Shown piece by piece: positions 60,685 to 64,000 of a stretch of DNA of 64,000 nucleotides. The DNA lies in NCBI GenBank assembly GCA_018257865.1, contig JAEUBA010000002.1:620001-684000 (forward strand), in the 5' to 3' direction. The translations under genes were made by a program, and so were the position numbers. Below the pieces are notes generated by a model. The model saw nothing but the letters and a program-made list of their open reading frames with translations. It had not been told where the DNA came from and ran no database searches. Source of the stretch: Stereocaulon alpinum (lineage: Eukaryota; Ascomycota; Lecanoromycetes; Lecanorales; Stereocaulaceae). Position 1 is the stretch's first letter, and every line of letters begins with the position of its first letter.

Positions 60685-61447
60685 GATTGATTGATTTATA
60701 CGCCTATTCTAGTATCTATATATACTAATGAGGGTGTTCTCTTACATTATTAGGAAATCTAGGGGGGTTGAAGGCCCTCTAGACGCGAAAGAAACCTTTC
60801 TAGAGTCGCCCCTTCTAGCCAAAAACTTTCGCTTATCAGCTTACTTATCGTTCTGCTCCGCCTGTCCGACCTCGCCGCTAGGCTCTATAACACCGGTAAC
60901 GATAATCTCCGTTGCCCTAATAGGCCCTGTAATACTCCGGCAGCTCCGCCGCCTTTAGCTTCTACTTGCGCTTAGGCTTCTTTGTCTTTAGGGTTTTTAT
61001 TGCCGGTTCTACTCCGATAGGGAGTTTAGACTGGGAGAGCTGTTCCCTAGTAAGTTGATACTGCGTTAGGAATCCTGACCTAACCAGCTATCTCGCAGCC
61101 GCTCTTATACCGGTGACCTCAGCTAGTATAGTCCTAATATTATAAGTCTCTACCTCTTTAATAAGTTCCCTTCGAGTGTCGCTAAGCTCTAGGCAGTACA
61201 GGAGAATATACTTCGTATCCTGATTCCTCTATCTATAACTGCAGCGGGCACTACGGACCCCTGGCACCCTCGCCTTATAAAGGAAGTGGTTAAACCTATT
61301 CTTCCCACTTCGGAGTTGGACTGCCATTGAGCTTTCTGCCTTCCTAAGCTTCAGGTGGTAGTTATACCTTTCTCCGAACAACGGTTCATTCTGTGCGGGT
61401 GTGCGAGAGTGCTCGGGGATAGCATCCTTATATACCTCCCACCGCTC
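60685..61447 (-). mobile_element. 5'-truncated LINE (Tad-like non-LTR retrotransposon) nested in the gypsy element
   Basis: The 763-bp insert is flanked by a perfect 15-bp target duplication AAGTAGCCTATACCT (60670-60684 and 61448-61462). On the minus strand it encodes the C-terminal end of a non-LTR polymerase protein: LRKAESSMAVQLRSGKNRF, ARVPGVRSARCSYR, ILLYCLELSDTRREL, with one stop. The 3' end (left) carries a TAAATCAATCAATC tail. The insert keeps many CA/TG steps and so is less RIP-mutated than its host. Confidence 0.85.
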
Positions 61448-61489
61448 AAGTAGCCTATACCTATAAATAAGAAAGAAGTATAATTATTT

Positions 61490-63250
61490 CTTAATTTTAC
61501 GAATTTCTATTAAAAGTTTATCTATAGATATTTAAAAACTGCTATACCTCTTACTAGCTTAACCTATAACAAAGTATTATTTATATAGTCGAAGGAGGTA
61601 GAGGTATCCTTTAGGACCCTTTAGAAGCAGTTCGCTTCCGGTCTAATATTATATTAGTTTAACCTAAAGTCGCCTATTCGTCTCTATACTAATACTTCCG
61701 ACGGAGTAATCGGAGCTGTAATTAGCTAACTATCTACGAACAATAGCCCTAATACGGGAAAAATAGGGAAAATAGGTATTACTTATTATTAGTACCCTAT
61801 AGCCTTCTATAGCAGGAAGTTACTAGACGCTAAAACCAGATATTTAATATACGATAAGGAATTACTTACTATTATAGATATATTTCGTATTTAGAAGGTT
61901 TATCTAAAAGGAACTAAGTACTAGGTTTAGGTCTTAATAGACTATAAGAACTTAATATTCTTCCTATTAACTAAGGAGCTTAATAGACGTCTAGCTTAAT
62001 AGTACGAAGAGTTATTAATATTTAACTTTAGAATAGAATATGTTAAGGGTAGCGAGAATAACGCTATAGACGCACTTAGTAGAAGAGCTAATTATATATT
62101 AAACGTTTAGCAGAGTTCTAAAACGGTTTTAACGCGTTATAAGGATAGATTATTACGACCTAATACAGCCGGACTATATATAGTAGTAATAATAACTATT
62201 AATAATAAAGGTTTAACTAAGAGGATACTAGAAGACTTATTAAAGGATAAAGTTATATCTAAGATCTATAAAGATATTAATAGCTATAACTTATTTAGAA
62301 AAATAGATCTAAAACTACTAACCTTCTAAGAACGGATTTATATCCCTATAGGTACTTAAGGAGAAATTTTTAGGATTTACTATAAAGTAGAGAGCTCCGG
62401 TAGATATTAGGGGATTAAGAAGACGCTTAAGAAGATATTTTATAACTTTTACTTTCCTTAAATAAGGAAATATATCGAGGATTATATTAATAAATATAAT
62501 ATATATATTAGGACGAAGTATTCCTAATATAAGCCTTATAGAGAGTTGAAATTACTAGTAATCCTAAATAGTCCGTAGAAAAGTATTATATAGGATTTTA
62601 TTATTAAACTCCTAAAGTTAAAGGAACGACTAATAGGTATATACTATAATATAATCTTAGTAATTAACAACTATTTAACTAAGATAGTATATTTCGTACT
62701 ATATAAGGAAGTATTAAATGCTAAAGATCTAGCGTACGCGTTCTTACGAATAGTAGTAGCTAACTATAGGCTTCCTAAAGAAATTATCTTAGATAGAGAT
62801 AAACTCTTTACCTCTAAGTTTTAGAAATTATTAATAGATATAATAGGAATTAAGATAAAGATAAGTATAGTATTTTATCCGTAGATAGATAGTTAGATAG
62901 AAAGAACTAACTAAACGCTAAAGTAATATCTTCGGTACTATATTAACTACTAATAGGACGATTAGGTATCCTACCTACTAGTAGCGCAGCTAGTATATAA
63001 TAGATTAATATCTAATCTAATAGGTATAACGCCGTTTCGAGCTAATTATAGGTTCGAACTATATACAACCCTATTACTAAAGGGAATTAAACTAAAGGCG
63101 CAGAAAGCAACTATTATTACTAAGGAAATAGTAAGAATCTATTAAGAACTATAAAAGGACTTATAGTTCCTAAGTCACCGCTCAGCGATATATTATAATT
63201 AAAAACGTTTAAAAGGACCGAATATTTCTAAAGGGGATAGGGTATATCTT
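61490..63250 (+). pseudogene. Degenerate RNase H and integrase of the right-hand gypsy element
   Basis: RNase H: LFLNFTNFY, PIAFYSRKLLDAKTRYLIYDKELL and NAIDALSRRANYI (each quoted in part). Integrase: YYKVESSGRY, IYINKYNIY-like, RLPKEIILDRDKLFTSKF and RANYRFEL. Stops are frequent. The RNase H frame resumes directly after the LINE with the expected FLNF(T/A)NFY segment. Confidence 0.78.
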
Positions 63251-63459
63251 CTTTATAGAAATTTTAAAACTAATAGGCCTAGTAATAAGCTTAATTATAT
63301 AAAGCTAGGACCGTTCCTTATAAAGGAACGTAAAGGGGATATAAACTATATACTAAACCTCCCCTAACTAACGAGGAAGTACCTAGTATTCTATATATTA
63401 TTACTTAAAAAAGTAAACCCCGAAATACCGCTGCGGACCGCACTACTCCTCCTAAATTA

Positions 63460-63620
63460 AGATAATAAGGAGTATAATATTAAGGAAATTCTAGATTATT
63501 AGGTTATTAAAGGGAGAAAGAGGTATCTAATTAAGTAGTTAGACTATAATTAGTTAGAGAATATATAGGAGTTACTATTAGCGCTTAATTACCCTAAGAA
63601 GTTAGAATAGTTCTAAAGTC
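63460..63620 (+). pseudogene. Degenerate chromodomain at the integrase C-terminus
   Basis: EYNIKEILDY, VIKGRKRYLIK and LENI*ELLLAL match the chromodomain pattern E-V-E-x-I-L-D / G-x-x-x-Y-L-V-K-W / W-E-P-x-x-x-L, with Trp positions turned into TAG stops. This places the element among chromoviruses, whose integrases are thought to be steered to heterochromatin. Confidence 0.72.
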
Positions 63621-63640
63621 GAAACCCGCTGTTAGGGGAT

Positions 63641-64000
63641 CCTATCCGGAAAAGTTAATCTCGCCTATATTAAAGGAAGGAAGATTATTAGGAGCTTTAG
63701 AAGTAGCTACTTCCTTCTCCTTCTCCTCCTCCTTCTTAAGGAACTTAATATTCCTTACCTCTTATTAGACTATCTTCGCTTAGTCCGCCTCTATCTTTTA
63801 GATTTATTTCCGTAGGCGGGAAAGCTTTATAAAAGCTTTATCCTCCTCGCTATATAGTTTCGTACGCTGTTCCTCTATCCGCTTCTACTTAGGAACGTTA
63901 AGTAGAGACAGCTTATACTTATTACTACTATAAATATACTTAACGTATTAGTTAGATACTTCTCCCGTATAATATAGGAGACCTAAGTTAGTATATTATA
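63641..64000. repeat. RIP-degraded repeat continuing past the window
   Basis: AT-rich, CA/TG-poor sequence. The minus strand near 63,680-63,900 shows a stop-broken, Glu/Lys-rich translation (RIEEQRTKLYSEED), possibly the decayed coiled-coil part of another transposon protein. Confidence 0.5.

Larger units (their letters stand above)
57700..63640 (+). mobile_element. RIP-killed chromodomain-type Ty3/gypsy element (chromovirus), split by a LINE
   Basis: Plus-strand translation, broken by stops, gives the full chromovirus order: Gag with a decayed zinc knuckle (58,352-58,395), protease-like (about 59,400-59,720), RT (about 60,000-60,680), then after the LINE insertion RNase H (about 61,490-62,100), integrase (about 62,250-63,250) and a chromodomain (about 63,460-63,620). 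Many stops are TAG where Trp is expected, as RIP predicts. LTRs were not securely identified, so the ends are approximate. Confidence 0.82.

Noticed and set aside
63625..63670. 3' LTR of the right gypsy element starting at TGTTAGGGG
   Set aside because: Only the first few bases resemble the TGTTACGGG start near 57,175; the rest does not match, so LTR pairing is not supported.

Overview
This window is from the nuclear genome of a filamentous ascomycete (Pezizomycotina; Dothideomycetes is my best guess, not proven). The evidence is short introns (mostly 50-90 bp, GT-AG), fungal-type orthologues (PKA catalytic subunit, Pfs2, DGAT1/Are-type acyltransferase, Nuc1, Tim13, Zrt3-like ZIP, NLR-like and HeLo proteins), and AT-rich blocks at both ends with the signature of repeat-induced point mutation (RIP): CpA/TpG almost gone, CpG kept, and TAG/TAA stops in recognisable retrotransposon genes.

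Layout. 1-7,080 is an AT-rich, RIP-degraded block. It holds a complete but dead Ty3/gypsy element (970-6,867, minus strand) with 201-bp LTRs, a 5-bp target duplication and a polypurine tract. 7,080-13,300 is a transition zone of decayed genes: an unknown ORF, an unknown minus-strand gene, a frameshifted kinase and a BTB-domain pseudogene. 13,400-19,950 carries a MARVEL-type membrane protein, a small orphan gene and an MGST3-like enzyme. Around these lie two inverted copies of a 107-bp foldback MITE, a 112-nt pure G run, a ~325-bp tandem repeat and a copia relic.

20,659-33,198 is the most unusual part. A HeLo-domain pseudokinase (an architecture like MLKL) is divergently arranged with a kinase-Sel1-ankyrin protein, followed by a convergent NLR-like STAND protein (N-terminal domain, NACHT, about 14 ankyrin repeats). 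Together they look like a fungal self/non-self recognition and cell-death locus.

33,700-50,100 is a dense housekeeping block: Pfs2 (mRNA 3'-end processing), DGAT1 (triacylglycerol synthesis), an NSRP1-like splicing factor, an NFKBIL1-like protein, the PKA catalytic subunit, a vacuolar ZIP zinc transporter, mitochondrial nuclease Nuc1, Tim13 and an L-type lectin cargo receptor. Several pairs share short divergent promoters. I reconstructed exon structures by hand; each spliced CDS given is divisible by three and free of internal stops.

50,900-52,973 holds an intact SprT-like (HExxH) gene and a decayed paralogue. At about 52,980 composition switches abruptly to a second RIP-degraded block, which runs to the window end. 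It contains a chromodomain-bearing gypsy element (Gag, protease, RT, RNase H, integrase, chromodomain; plus strand) split by a younger LINE fragment that has a perfect 15-bp target-site duplication.
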